A stretch of 64,000 nucleotides of DNA from Paenibacillus sp. yr247 (GTDB lineage: Bacteria; Bacillota; Bacilli; Paenibacillales; NBRC-103111). The notes beneath the pieces were generated by a model, which was not told the DNA's origin, did not search any database, and was given only the letters and a program-made list of their open reading frames with translations. The translations under genes and the position numbers were made by a program. This document shows, in pieces, positions 1 to 7,389 of the stretch; position 1 is the first letter of the stretch, and each line of letters begins with the position of its first letter. The stretch is from positions 118,419 to 182,418 of the forward strand of contig NZ_FNIF01000009.1 of the NCBI RefSeq assembly GCF_900103825.1, read 5' to 3'.

Positions 1-741
1 GAAGATGGTACACAGTTATGCTTCGACCTTCATGATGGAAAATTCGGTCCTTGGGTCGTTACGCATAAAGGTGATCAGGCAGTCCGGAAACTGCTAGACT
101 CTCACTACAGTCGTCAATCGAAAGGGCATAGCCAGTTCTGTAGACCCGGGAACAATTTGATACTCCGGAACGTGGATTGTACGGCAGTTTGGATTAGCTG
201 GCGAAGCCTCTACAGAGATGATGGGCAAGAGGATGTATGGGAATGTGCCAGTTTCCGAAATTCAGCTGCTAGTGGGTATTTATCCAGTGAAATGATTCAT
301 TGGGCCATCTATACGACGATTTGCTGCTGGCATGACCGGTATCCGGCGAAGGGGATCATTACATATGTAGATTCTTCGAAAATTCTCTCCAGTAACCCAG
401 GGTATCGTTTTAAAGTTGCTGGATTTAAGGAGATAGGACGAAGCAAGCGGAGAAATTTGATCCTGCTGCATCATCCACTAGAGAATAACTATCTGGCTCT
501 TCGAGCTGCCAAAGGAATTCGAGAGATCGATTACTGGGTACGTACAGCACTTGACTCCGGCGAGTTTGCTCAAGCCTATGACTTTTTCAGGGATGGGGAC
601 GAACACTATAAGTTTCTCCATCATCTACAGCAAATGGTTCAGCACGGAAGGCTAACCGCTTGGAGAGGTCTGGAAGAAAGTGTGATGAAATACGAGGAGC
701 TTATGGAGATTATCTCGCCGTATGAAGAGATTGATATCTAA
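1..741 (+). CDS. acetyltransferase-like accessory protein (5' end outside window)
   Basis: The reading frame is open from the first base of the window, so the gene begins upstream; about 246 codons are visible. The middle (WISWRSLYRDDGQ, then HWAIYTTICCWHDRYP, GIITYVDSSKILSSNPGYRF, KVAGFKEIG) has the layout of GNAT-like proteins found in phages and plasmids: a beta strand, a helix with a conserved Trp/Pro, a TYVD strand and a NPGY-F-AGF segment. The last 70 residues are helical and acidic and may be a separate domain. The family assignment comes from motif memory only and no substrate can be named. It lies upstream of a broken membrane-protein gene and belongs to the accessory element. Confidence 0.6.
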   Translation, partial: EDGTQLCFDLHDGKFGPWVVTHKGDQAVRKLLDSHYSRQSKGHSQFCRPGNNLILRNVDCTAVWISWRSLYRDDGQEDVWECASFRNSAASGYLSSEMIHWAIYTTICCWHDRYPAKGIITYVDSSKILSSNPGYRFKVAGFKEIGRSKRRNLILLHHPLENNYLALRAAKGIREIDYWVRTALDSGEFAQAYDFFRDGDEHYKFLHHLQQMVQHGRLTAWRGLEESVMKYEELMEIISPYEEIDI

Positions 742-788
742 AACGTATATAGGTGTTTGGTACAAAAAATGACTAGGAGTGGTTATAG

Positions 789-1097
789 ATGAGATGGTTC
801 TTATAAATTTTATGGATATTCCTTGTCATAGGTGCTTTTGCTTCCTTTGTAAGGCATCAAGAAGCAACGGCTGTCACCGGCATTGCGAAAGACATTCATG
901 CGACGATAGGCAGTATTTCGTTCGATGTCAATACTGGAGAGGTCAAAGGGGATGTTTCGACCAAGTATCGGAAAGAAGCCGTGAAGCAGATGGACAAAGA
1001 CAACAATGACTTTTTTGGCACGCTTTCCTTCATTCTCGGAGGTCTTTCCGTGCTGATCGTGATCTTTTTGTTCATCACTCGAAAGCGCGATCGGTAA
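789..1097 (+). pseudogene. small membrane protein gene with ochre stop at codon 6
   Basis: ATG at 789 follows an AGGAG ribosome site (774-778). The frame reads MRWFL, then TAA at 804-806, then continues open for 96 more codons to the TAA at 1095. The readthrough product has an N-terminal hydrophobic helix, a soluble middle of about 50 residues (FDVNTGEVKGDVSTKYRKEA) and a C-terminal membrane helix (LSFILGGLSVLIVIFLFI) followed by RKRDR, so two membrane segments with a positive cytoplasmic tail. No ATG, GTG or TTG lies just after the stop, so the gene is probably inactive unless the stop is a sequence error. The protein family is not recognised. Confidence 0.5.
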
Positions 1098-1121
1098 TCG
1101 GTACTATAACGCAATTACATC

Positions 1122-1278
1122 TTGGATAAAGCGCAGGGGTATGGTAAAATGTACATGTACACTTACTTTGCTCACTACTTGAGCTTGACTCCGAAGATAT
1201 AAGCCCTAGAGGCGGTATAATCATATAGGATAGCTATGTCTATCTCTATAATGAGGAATACTCGCTTCTAGGGCTTTC
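1122..1278 (+). ncRNA. conserved leader RNA, copy 1, with promoter
   Basis: Promoter: TTGGAT (1122-1127), 17-bp spacer, extended -10 TGGTAAAAT (-10 at 1145-1150). The transcript then shows the parts shared with copies at about 29.8 and 33.6 kb: TTTGCTC, a hairpin GCTCA/TGAGC, the core TTGACT-nn-GAAGATATAAGCCCTA followed by GGCGGTAT, a variable hairpin (ATAG-GATAG/CTATC-TCTAT), and TAGGGCT (1269-1275), which pairs with AGCCCTA (1202-1208) to close the structure. The helices are kept while the sequences differ between copies. It leads, through a terminator, to the gene at 1375. Confidence 0.7.
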
Positions 1279-1305
1279 ATTTGTCTTTAGGGGCGTTTTA
1301 GTGAG

Positions 1306-1346
1306 GGCCGTAATTCAAGGATGTCTCCTTGTATTACGGCCTTTTT
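1306..1346 (+). terminator. strong intrinsic terminator between leader RNA and gene
   Basis: GGCCGTAAT-CAAGGA pairs with TCCTTG-ATTACGGCC and is followed by TTTTT. It sits just after leader copy 1 and before the GTG start at 1375, so expression of 1375-2288 should need readthrough or antitermination. Confidence 0.85.
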
Positions 1347-1374
1347 ACATTTCACAGAGGAAGGATGATGATTT

Positions 1375-1755
1375 GTGGCGTCTTGGTTTTTGGAACCACC
1401 AGAAAACAATGTAACCTTCAACCCAAAAATCTTCGCTCGATCCATTGAAGAGCGCGGACTTTCAGATGCTTCAGCAGATTCCCAAGAAGGCATGCTGCAT
1501 CTGATTAATCTCGTCTGCTATTCGGAAAAGAGATTGATAAGCGAAGTCGACCTCAGGTCTCTTGACCTGGAGTTAATGAAGGACACATTTGATGAGCTGC
1601 ATAGTTATGAGTCTGACGAGCATGGCGATGAAAATACGGACCTCAACAATGAGGGACAGACGATCATCGAGCTGAATCGAAAGGCAGGCATAACGATTCA
1701 CTTTGACCGGTTTCAGCCAAAGTGGGTGCAGAAGAAAAGCAGGAGGTTTTTTTGA
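1375..1755 (+). CDS. hypothetical protein
   Basis: 126 codons, GTG start after AGGAAGGATGATG. The product is acidic, especially near residues 75-100 (ESDEHGDENTDLNNE), has no membrane segment and ends in a basic tail (KKSRRFF). Family not recognised. Its stop overlaps the ATG of the next gene (TGATG at 1753-1757), so the two are translationally coupled. It is the first gene behind leader RNA copy 1 and the terminator at 1306-1346. The position just upstream of the PRTRC cassette suggests the pair belongs to the same transcription unit. Confidence 0.7.
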   Translation: MASWFLEPPENNVTFNPKIFARSIEERGLSDASADSQEGMLHLINLVCYSEKRLISEVDLRSLDLELMKDTFDELHSYESDEHGDENTDLNNEGQTIIELNRKAGITIHFDRFQPKWVQKKSRRFF

Positions 1756-2288
1756 TGAAGAGTCTGTTTCTAACGAGCAATACGCTTACTCAACATTTGC
1801 AGACGCTGGATAATCTGATGGCCCTAAAAATGCTACAAGATAAAGGACATGAGATTCCAGGAGACTTGGCATTTGAGGCAGACTGTTGGGGGGACACTGT
1901 GCTGGAGTTGGTGCTTGGGATTTTATTTTCCTGTAAGCCAGTGGAGCGGGAAGTGACCCGTACTACATCCAACGGTTCTTACTCGGATCGAGAAACGGTG
2001 CTGTCCTTAGAAGGTTATGACGATTGGATTCGTCTCAAGGGCGTATATCCGGAAATGGAAGAAGCGGAAGAGGAGATGCGTGACTTGGAATTCTCATGCG
2101 ACTACATGGGATCGGGCCTAAGTATCAGTTTTGATGCGGATGGGCTGGTTCTGGAGAATAGCTATGGCGAGTCCTTTTACGTACATACGATCCTTGAAGA
2201 TTTCTTTACGCTGAAACACATGTGGACAGAAACACTAAGTTATTGGAGGAAGAAAAAAATTGAAGACTTAATCCAAGAAAATGCTTAA
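1755..2288 (+). CDS. hypothetical acidic protein
   Basis: 177 codons. I chose the ATG at 1755 rather than the upstream in-frame start at 1722 because AGGAGG lies at 1741-1746 with good spacing and the start overlaps the previous stop. The product is soluble and strongly acidic with an EMEEAEEEMRD run near residue 95. It has no motif I recognise. The TnpB element begins immediately after its stop codon, separating it from the PRTRC genes it probably once preceded directly. Confidence 0.7.
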   Translation: MKSLFLTSNTLTQHLQTLDNLMALKMLQDKGHEIPGDLAFEADCWGDTVLELVLGILFSCKPVEREVTRTTSNGSYSDRETVLSLEGYDDWIRLKGVYPEMEEAEEEMRDLEFSCDYMGSGLSISFDADGLVLENSYGESFYVHTILEDFFTLKHMWTETLSYWRKKKIEDLIQENA

Positions 2289-2302
2289 GGAGTTGATAGA
2301 GG

Positions 2303-3415
2303 GTGATTCTTGCGAAAAGAGTCAGAATCAAACCGACACTTGAGCAAGAGCGTCAATTATGGAAATTCACAGGATCCGCCAGATGGGTATACAACTGGAC
2401 GCTTGTACGACAGGAAGAAAACTATCGGAATGGCGGTAAATTTATCCGTGACGGAGATTTGCGCAAAGAACTGACGAAGCTGAAACAGACGGAAAAATAT
2501 GCATGGCTAAGTGAAATATCAGCTCAGACCATAACGCAATCTGTCAAAGATGCATGTGATGCCTATAAGAAGATGTTCAAGGGCCAATCTAGAAAACCGA
2601 AATTCAAAAGCAGGAAGCGTTCAAAGCCAGCGTTCTATAGCAGGTATGACCGATTCAAAGCAAACGGAAAGGCTGTCTATCTTGAGAAACTCGGTTGGAT
2701 ACAAACATCCGAGCCATTGCCTCAGGCTGATAAATATTGTAATCCACGCGTAACATTTGACGGTAAGTATTGGTATGTATCCATCGGTATTGAGCAAGAG
2801 TCCGAAAAGGTTGAATTAACAGGGCAAAGTATCGGAATTGATGTAGGCATCAAAGAATTGGCTGTTTGTAGTGACGGAACGGTGTTTAAAAACATCAACA
2901 AGTCAGCCGCCGTAAGAAAGGCGGAGAAACGCTTGCGCAGGTTGCAACGTAGAGTTTCCCGAAAATACGAAATGAACAAGGAAGGAAACCGATTTGCCAA
3001 GACCCGCAACATTTTAAAAATCGAAAAGTCCATCTGTTTGCTTTATCGGAGGTTAACGAATATCCGCACCAATCACATTCATCAAGCGACAAGCGCAATA
3101 GCGAAAACCAAGCCGCGTGCTGTCGTTATGGAGGACTTGAATGTAAGCGGGATGATGAAGAACCATTATTTGAGCAATGCGATTGCCGGGCAAAAACTGG
3201 GTGATTTCATCAGGCTGATGAAATACAAGTGCGAAAAGATTGGCGCACAGTTCTTCCAGGCAGACAGGTTCTTTCCATCATCAAAACTATGTTCATGCTG
3301 CGGAAAAATTAAGACAGACTTGAAACTATCTGACCGTATCTATGAATGTGATTGCGGATTCAGGATTGACCGCGATTTGAACGCGGCGATCAACCTATCA
3401 AAATTGGTGGTCTGA
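2303..3415 (+). CDS. tnpB: TnpB RNA-guided nuclease
   Basis: 370 residues, GTG start after AAGGAG. TnpB proteins are RNA-guided DNA endonucleases of IS200/IS605 elements and the ancestors of Cas12. Seen: an N-terminal helix-turn-helix part (LEQERQLWKFTGSARWVYNW), a first RuvC segment GIDVGIKELAV (about residue 179), a second RuvC Glu in VVMEDLNVSGM (about residue 276), a Cys4 zinc finger (CSCCGK...YECDCGF, near 330-352) and the third RuvC Asp in DRDLNAAINL near the C terminus. All catalytic parts are present and the length is normal, so it is probably active. No TnpA partner is adjacent; the TnpA at 36.75 kb belongs to a different IS type. Confidence 0.93.
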   Translation: MILAKRVRIKPTLEQERQLWKFTGSARWVYNWTLVRQEENYRNGGKFIRDGDLRKELTKLKQTEKYAWLSEISAQTITQSVKDACDAYKKMFKGQSRKPKFKSRKRSKPAFYSRYDRFKANGKAVYLEKLGWIQTSEPLPQADKYCNPRVTFDGKYWYVSIGIEQESEKVELTGQSIGIDVGIKELAVCSDGTVFKNINKSAAVRKAEKRLRRLQRRVSRKYEMNKEGNRFAKTRNILKIEKSICLLYRRLTNIRTNHIHQATSAIAKTKPRAVVMEDLNVSGMMKNHYLSNAIAGQKLGDFIRLMKYKCEKIGAQFFQADRFFPSSKLCSCCGKIKTDLKLSDRIYECDCGFRIDRDLNAAINLSKLVV

Positions 3416-3575
3416 CACTTAAACGTCATTGCCAAGATGTAGGATTCGTTGCATCCGAATTTACGCCTGTGGAGTGTTATACCAAATGCGAGTAGCTACG
3501 GCAAAAGCAGACACCCTGAAACAGGAAGCAAACAAGACTTGTGCAGACATGTACAATCTCTTGGTAACGGAGAAG
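3416..3575 (+). ncRNA. probable omega RNA / right end of TnpB element
   Basis: In IS605-type elements the omega RNA overlaps the 3' end of tnpB and runs to the right end of the element, its last bases matching the flank as guide. The stretch here is non-coding and has the typical pattern GCCTGTGGAGT, CAAATGCGAGTAGCTACGGC, AAAAGCAGACACCC, GAAACAGGAAGC. The boundary with the downstream gene leader is a guess. Confidence 0.5.
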
Positions 3576-3589
3576 GGAGTTTGAAGAGT

Positions 3590-4750
3590 ATGGAAGTCGC
3601 AACAATGAGGGAAGAGTACAGGATCGTTCTTCCGAACGATTCTACGAAACTGGCCAGGTTGCTTAAGGTCGTCAATGGCATTGAGGTCGACTCCAAGCGG
3701 ATCCTAATAGGGGAGCTTATTCTTTCCTTGCTGGAGCAGTTGGATGATCATCTGCTTATTGACTACCTCCTTCGGGACGGGAAAATGAAAGACCTGTTTG
3801 AGGAAATAGTAACCTTTGCTCATGAACATGAACCGGATCAACTTGCCGTCGTGATGGAGAGGATTCTAAGTTACGCAACCGATGAACCCACATCGAAGAT
3901 GGTTAGGGCCATTTTGGGCAGTATTGCCGAAAGTCATAACCTCGCTAAACTCGATGAGGAGCAGCTGGTAAGCGTACTTTCATCTTTGCTGAGAACTGCC
4001 GGGGACATGAAAAACAAGCAGGTTTTAGAGCGGACATATCTCGAACTGCTGAAGCGCGTAAGCTTGTTTGATTCTCCGGATGCGAACCTGTTGTCCAATG
4101 TGATTACGTGCCTGCTTACTCATACCAAGCAGTTTACAGATGACCAAATGGAACAGCTCAACGCCATGTTTTTGGCGCTGTCCAAGAAAGTTAGTAGAGA
4201 AGCTTTGGTGGAAGCAGCGCGTCCACACCTTGCTGATCAGAAACTATCTTCTCCGGTTCTTCCAAAAAACTGTGCCTTTTTCGAACAGTACGGAAACGGC
4301 AAGATGGTCGTTGGTATTGAGGTGGAAAAGGGACAGCATGACGTCGTCTTCGGTGATCAAGGGCAAACGGTGTATGAGAAGGTAGGCTATCCAAGGCTGT
4401 TATTTTGGTTTTCTCTTTATAACGGGAAGGCCGAAGGGTATGTAGCAGCGGTAAAAGATGCCATCCTCAAGGATTCCACCGAGTTGTTCCGGTTTCCGTA
4501 TTCGAACGTGAATCAAAGTGGTTTAATGTGCTGGCCTACGCTAAAGCAGCATACGATCCAAGACTTGCGGCAACTTGAAACTCTACCCTTTGTGTTCTTG
4601 GGAGCTCCGAAGAATATGGATCTCTACGTCAGTATACAGGGGATGAATCTGCGCGATCTACTCGATCGCATGCAGCATCAGGATTTCAACGATGACCTGC
4701 TTGTCCCAACGAACAAAACCATTGGTGATTTACTTAAGTCGAACAACTAA
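3590..4750 (+). CDS. PRTRC system protein B-like (prokaryotic E2-like family D)
   Basis: 386 residues from the ATG at 3590, preceded by GGAGAAGGGAG; the frame is open further upstream but that part is TnpB right-end sequence. Residues 1-210 are helical and leucine-rich and match nothing I know. The C-terminal part carries the pattern I associate with PRTRC protein B: YPRLLFWFSLYNG, then LFRFPYSNVNQSGLMCWP (Cys314-Trp315) and a GAPKNMDLYVS strand. Aravind and colleagues classified PRTRC B as an E2-like fold (Prok-E2_D). The neighbours, a Ub-like protein, a JAMM peptidase, RadC and ThiF, support this. The long helical N-terminus is unusual. Confidence 0.65.
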   Translation: MEVATMREEYRIVLPNDSTKLARLLKVVNGIEVDSKRILIGELILSLLEQLDDHLLIDYLLRDGKMKDLFEEIVTFAHEHEPDQLAVVMERILSYATDEPTSKMVRAILGSIAESHNLAKLDEEQLVSVLSSLLRTAGDMKNKQVLERTYLELLKRVSLFDSPDANLLSNVITCLLTHTKQFTDDQMEQLNAMFLALSKKVSREALVEAARPHLADQKLSSPVLPKNCAFFEQYGNGKMVVGIEVEKGQHDVVFGDQGQTVYEKVGYPRLLFWFSLYNGKAEGYVAAVKDAILKDSTELFRFPYSNVNQSGLMCWPTLKQHTIQDLRQLETLPFVFLGAPKNMDLYVSIQGMNLRDLLDRMQHQDFNDDLLVPTNKTIGDLLKSNN

Positions 4751-4769
4751 TCCATAGGAGGAATTATCC

Positions 4770-5531
4770 ATGAACGATTTATTTGATGATTTTTTCGGTA
4801 GCAATGAACCCCAGTCTTCCGGTGTAAACCACGAGCAAGCTGAGGATACGCTTAGGTCTGTTGACACTTCTTCTGGTCAGCAACAAGTGGAACGTGATGC
4901 ACAGCATTCGACCCATGAGTCGACCCGAGATGCCGAAGCGACTTTAGTTGAAGCAGATAGGCCAGATGATGATTCATCCATGCCGGCAGCATCTACGATA
5001 GAAGCATCGGCCAGTGAGGAGACAACCGAGGATAATTCGGAAGAATTAGAAGAACCTGCAGATCATGAACAGGAAGCAGATGAGGCGAATGAGGAAGAGG
5101 AGGAAGCACCCGAAACGGAGGACGGTTCGGAAGCAGCCGATGGGAACAGAGATCTGTTCGGCGAGATTATCCAAAGCGCTCCATCTGCGAAGAAAGGTGC
5201 TAAAACCACCACGACTTCACCAGATTCCAAGAAAACTTCTTCGTCTACTGTTGCTGCTTCAACCGGCTCCGGTATGAGAAGGGGACTGAAAGAACAGAAC
5301 ATCGAAGTTGGGATTGATTTCACCGTGCATTATGCAACTCGGATGTTTTTGGTCGAGGACATCATCGATGAAATTCCGGAATCCGGTAAGGTTCATCTCA
5401 ATGTCATTAGGGAGGTCTTGCTGAAAGAATTTTGGGAGTTCTCGGAATCCCGTACAAAGTGGGACTATGACTTGGAAGCGAAAAAATTGGTTCCAATGAT
5501 TATCGGTGAAAAAATGGGTGGTGCGGTATGA
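4770..5531 (+). CDS. PRTRC system protein C-like: ubiquitin-like domain on a long acidic arm
   Basis: 253 residues, ATG after AGGAGG. Residues 1-170 are low complexity: Glu/Asp-rich (runs of EEEEE and ADEANEEEEEAPETEDGSE), then a Ser/Thr/Lys linker, so probably disordered. Residues 175-253 form a compact domain (GIDFTVHYATRMFLVEDIID, REVLLKEFWEFSES, KLVPMIIGEKMGGAV) matching the size and pattern of PRTRC protein C, a prokaryotic ubiquitin-like protein usually only about 70-100 residues. The chain ends Gly-Gly-Ala-Val, so removal of two residues would expose a ubiquitin-style Gly-Gly end. The stop overlaps the start of the JAMM peptidase gene (ATGA). Confidence 0.65.
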   Translation: MNDLFDDFFGSNEPQSSGVNHEQAEDTLRSVDTSSGQQQVERDAQHSTHESTRDAEATLVEADRPDDDSSMPAASTIEASASEETTEDNSEELEEPADHEQEADEANEEEEEAPETEDGSEAADGNRDLFGEIIQSAPSAKKGAKTTTTSPDSKKTSSSTVAASTGSGMRRGLKEQNIEVGIDFTVHYATRMFLVEDIIDEIPESGKVHLNVIREVLLKEFWEFSESRTKWDYDLEAKKLVPMIIGEKMGGAV

Positions 5532-6172
5532 AGATAAAACTTCGTTCGTTCTTCTGGAAGTTATCCGACTACCTATCATCTTCTCATCAATCCCCGATGA
5601 ACATCGTCGCATCCCGCGATGGCCGTCTTTATGAAGTCCGTGAGACGGATTTCATGCGAATCGCGGTGAGTAAAACCGAGGTCACTGAGCTGGAGGACGT
5701 CCAAGAAGGTGTTACGCTGAAACTCCCCAAAATCCCCGGTAGCTATTTAGCGACGGCCGTGGCCTTCTTTCGTTATTACTGCGAGAAGGAGGTGGAGGCG
5801 CTGGTGTACATCTATTGGAATCGTAGCACATGTTCCTATGAGCTTGTCTGCCCGGAACAGAATGTGAACATCATAGAGGTCGTATCTTTTATCGAACCTG
5901 TCTATAATCCTGATCGGGACATTGTGATGGTGATTCATTCTCACCACCACATGGATGCGTTCTTTTCTCCGGTCGATAATAGGAACGATCAGGCTTTTAG
6001 GGTGTATGGTGTGATTGGACGATTGGACTTGCCTTATGGCATGCATGTGAAGTTCCGTGCCGGCTATAACGGGCAGCATTTTGAAATGGATGTGAAGGAT
6101 CTTTTTGAGTTCAATGGTGTGAACTCGACCACCATGTTTCCGGAGGAATGGAAAGAGCGGGTGCATCTCTGA
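5528..6172 (+). CDS. PRTRC system protein A-like JAMM metallopeptidase
   Basis: 214 residues, ATG overlapping the previous stop by 4 bp, so translationally coupled to the Ub-like gene. Residues 137-150 read HSHHHMDAFFSPVD, an exact JAMM signature H-x-H-x7-S-x2-D (His137, His139, Ser147, Asp150), which binds the catalytic zinc; the upstream catalytic Glu is probably in the EVVSFIEPVYN strand. The FFSP-D-R-D and VYGVIGRLD that follow are typical of PRTRC protein A (Prok-JAB). JAMM enzymes cleave after Gly-Gly in ubiquitin-like proteins, and the adjacent gene encodes a protein ending GG-AV, an obvious candidate substrate. A terminator follows the gene. Confidence 0.8.
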   Translation: MKIKLRSFFWKLSDYLSSSHQSPMNIVASRDGRLYEVRETDFMRIAVSKTEVTELEDVQEGVTLKLPKIPGSYLATAVAFFRYYCEKEVEALVYIYWNRSTCSYELVCPEQNVNIIEVVSFIEPVYNPDRDIVMVIHSHHHMDAFFSPVDNRNDQAFRVYGVIGRLDLPYGMHVKFRAGYNGQHFEMDVKDLFEFNGVNSTTMFPEEWKERVHL

Positions 6173-6198
6173 CGCTCTGAGCTGATATCAAATGAGGA

Positions 6199-6232
6199 GA
6201 AGGAAGACGTCTATAGGGCGTCTTCCTTCTTT
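6199..6232 (+). terminator. intrinsic terminator inside the PRTRC cassette
   Basis: GAAGGAAGACG pairs perfectly over 11 bp with CGTCTTCCTTC around a 9-base loop, followed by TTTGC. It lies between the JAMM gene and radC although the genes look like one operon. Confidence 0.75.
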
Positions 6233-6272
6233 GCATGATGAAGAATAATTGAGATTTATGGAGGAGATTCGG

Positions 6273-6956
6273 ATGAAAAACGAAAATATAGCGCTCGTCA
6301 AAGAGGTTTGCACAATTTACTATGGATCCGGCAATATGGGGAATTTATCGAAAAGAGATTTGTTCGTTCTGATTTGCAACGGGATGATAAATTCCAATGA
6401 TTCGCTCTCGTTACTTGCCGATGCATTGTCAACTCGTAATCTTCGAGAATTGACTGAGATGTCGGATGTTGAGTTATCCATGTCGTTCGGTCTTAATGAT
6501 CAGGATGCTCGTAAGTTGTGCGCCATTTTTGAGTTTGCGAAGCGCTATCGTGCGGTGATGAACCATGGAAACGAGGAACGGGTGATCGTCCGATCTCCGG
6601 CAGATGCTGTTAACACATTCGAACATATTCGGTATTTAGACAGAGAACATTTTGTTGTATCTTTTCTGAATACAAAAAATATGGTGATTGGAACAGAGAA
6701 GATTTCGATAGGTTCCGTTAATGCAAGTATCGTTCATCCGCGTGAGGTGTTTAATCGGGCTATTCGAATGAGTGCTAGTGGTATTATTTGTTGTCACCAA
6801 CATCCGAGCGGAGATCCTACTCCAAGCCCGGAGGACATCGAGCTTACAAAACGGCTAGTTTCAGCAGGAGAATTGTTAGGAATCCGAGTACTTGACCATC
6901 TGATTCTTGGGAGCGGTCAAAGGTACGTATCTTTGAAGGAATCTGGTCATTTTTGA
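6273..6956 (+). CDS. RadC-like JAMM protein of the PRTRC cassette
   Basis: 227 residues. I chose the ATG at 6273 because GGAGGAG lies 8 bases upstream; the frame is open from 6249. The C-terminal half is a RadC/MPN domain: FVVSFLNTKNMVIG, VNASIVHPREVFNRAI, then HQHPSGDPTPSPED, an exact JAMM motif (His175, His177, Ser185, Asp188), and LLGIRVLDHLILG. The helical N-terminus (residues 25-95) resembles the helix-hairpin-helix part of RadC. Family members are common on mobile elements; the RadC-related member gives PRTRC its name (ParB-, ThiF-, RadC-related cassette). Biochemical role unknown. Confidence 0.9.
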   Translation: MKNENIALVKEVCTIYYGSGNMGNLSKRDLFVLICNGMINSNDSLSLLADALSTRNLRELTEMSDVELSMSFGLNDQDARKLCAIFEFAKRYRAVMNHGNEERVIVRSPADAVNTFEHIRYLDREHFVVSFLNTKNMVIGTEKISIGSVNASIVHPREVFNRAIRMSASGIICCHQHPSGDPTPSPEDIELTKRLVSAGELLGIRVLDHLILGSGQRYVSLKESGHF

Positions 6957-6975
6957 TCTATAAGGAGGAGAGAAG

Positions 6976-7389
6976 ATGAATTCATTAATGTATAAGGACC
7001 ATAGGATACCATTACTTCAGTTTACGATCATCGGAGTGGGGGCTAATGGAAGCCATTTTTTCCGTAGCCTGTGTCAAGATCTTCGAACTCATTTGAATAG
7101 GCCGGGTTTTGACAAGGCGCCATCATTTAAATTAGGTCATATCATGCTGGTAGACGGTGACGTATGTGAATCTAAGAATCTTGCGAACCAAGTATTCGAT
7201 AAAGATGATGTGGGGGAACATAAGGTGATTGCGCTAGCGGAGCGATACGGTGAACATTACGACTTACCGATCCTTCGTTATCCTGAGTACGTCAGGGATA
7301 TAGATACGCTCAATAACCTGATGGGCGTCCCCGAGCATAATCCTAAAACCACAATGTTCATGCCCGTTTTGATCGGAATGATTGACAAC
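6976..7389 (+). CDS. PRTRC ThiF/E1-like protein, exon 1 (interrupted by group II intron)
   Basis: First 138 codons, ATG after AAGGAGGAG. The start of an E1/ThiF Rossmann domain is clear: FTIIGVGANGSHFFRSL (nucleotide-binding G-x-G-x-x-G at residues 20-25), then MLVDGDVCESKNLANQVF, matching the D-x-D-x-V-E-x-x-N-L-x-x-Q adenylation motif of ThiF/MoeB/E1. The frame reaches IGMIDN and is cut at 7389/7390 by the intron; joining to 9949 gives MIDN-NATRRLLDQYF, a normal continuation. The spliced product is 290 residues. E1-like proteins adenylate the C-terminal glycine of ubiquitin-like partners, so the 4770-5531 product is a candidate partner. Confidence 0.88.

Larger units (their letters stand above)
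2289..3580 (+). mobile_element. IS605/IS1341-type element carrying only tnpB (ends approximate)
   Basis: A complete tnpB gene and its 3' structured end lie between two genes of one operon. No Y1 transposase is adjacent. The block after the stop (3416 to about 3570) has the look of an IS605 right end, which in this family encodes the omega RNA. The exact left and right ends cannot be fixed without relatives: the left end lies just after 2288 and the right end before the ribosome site at 3570-3580 of the next gene. Confidence 0.6.

Noticed and set aside
3449..3589. Upstream extension of the PRTRC B-like gene
   Set aside because: This part is the TnpB right end/omega RNA; a good ribosome site precedes the ATG at 3590.
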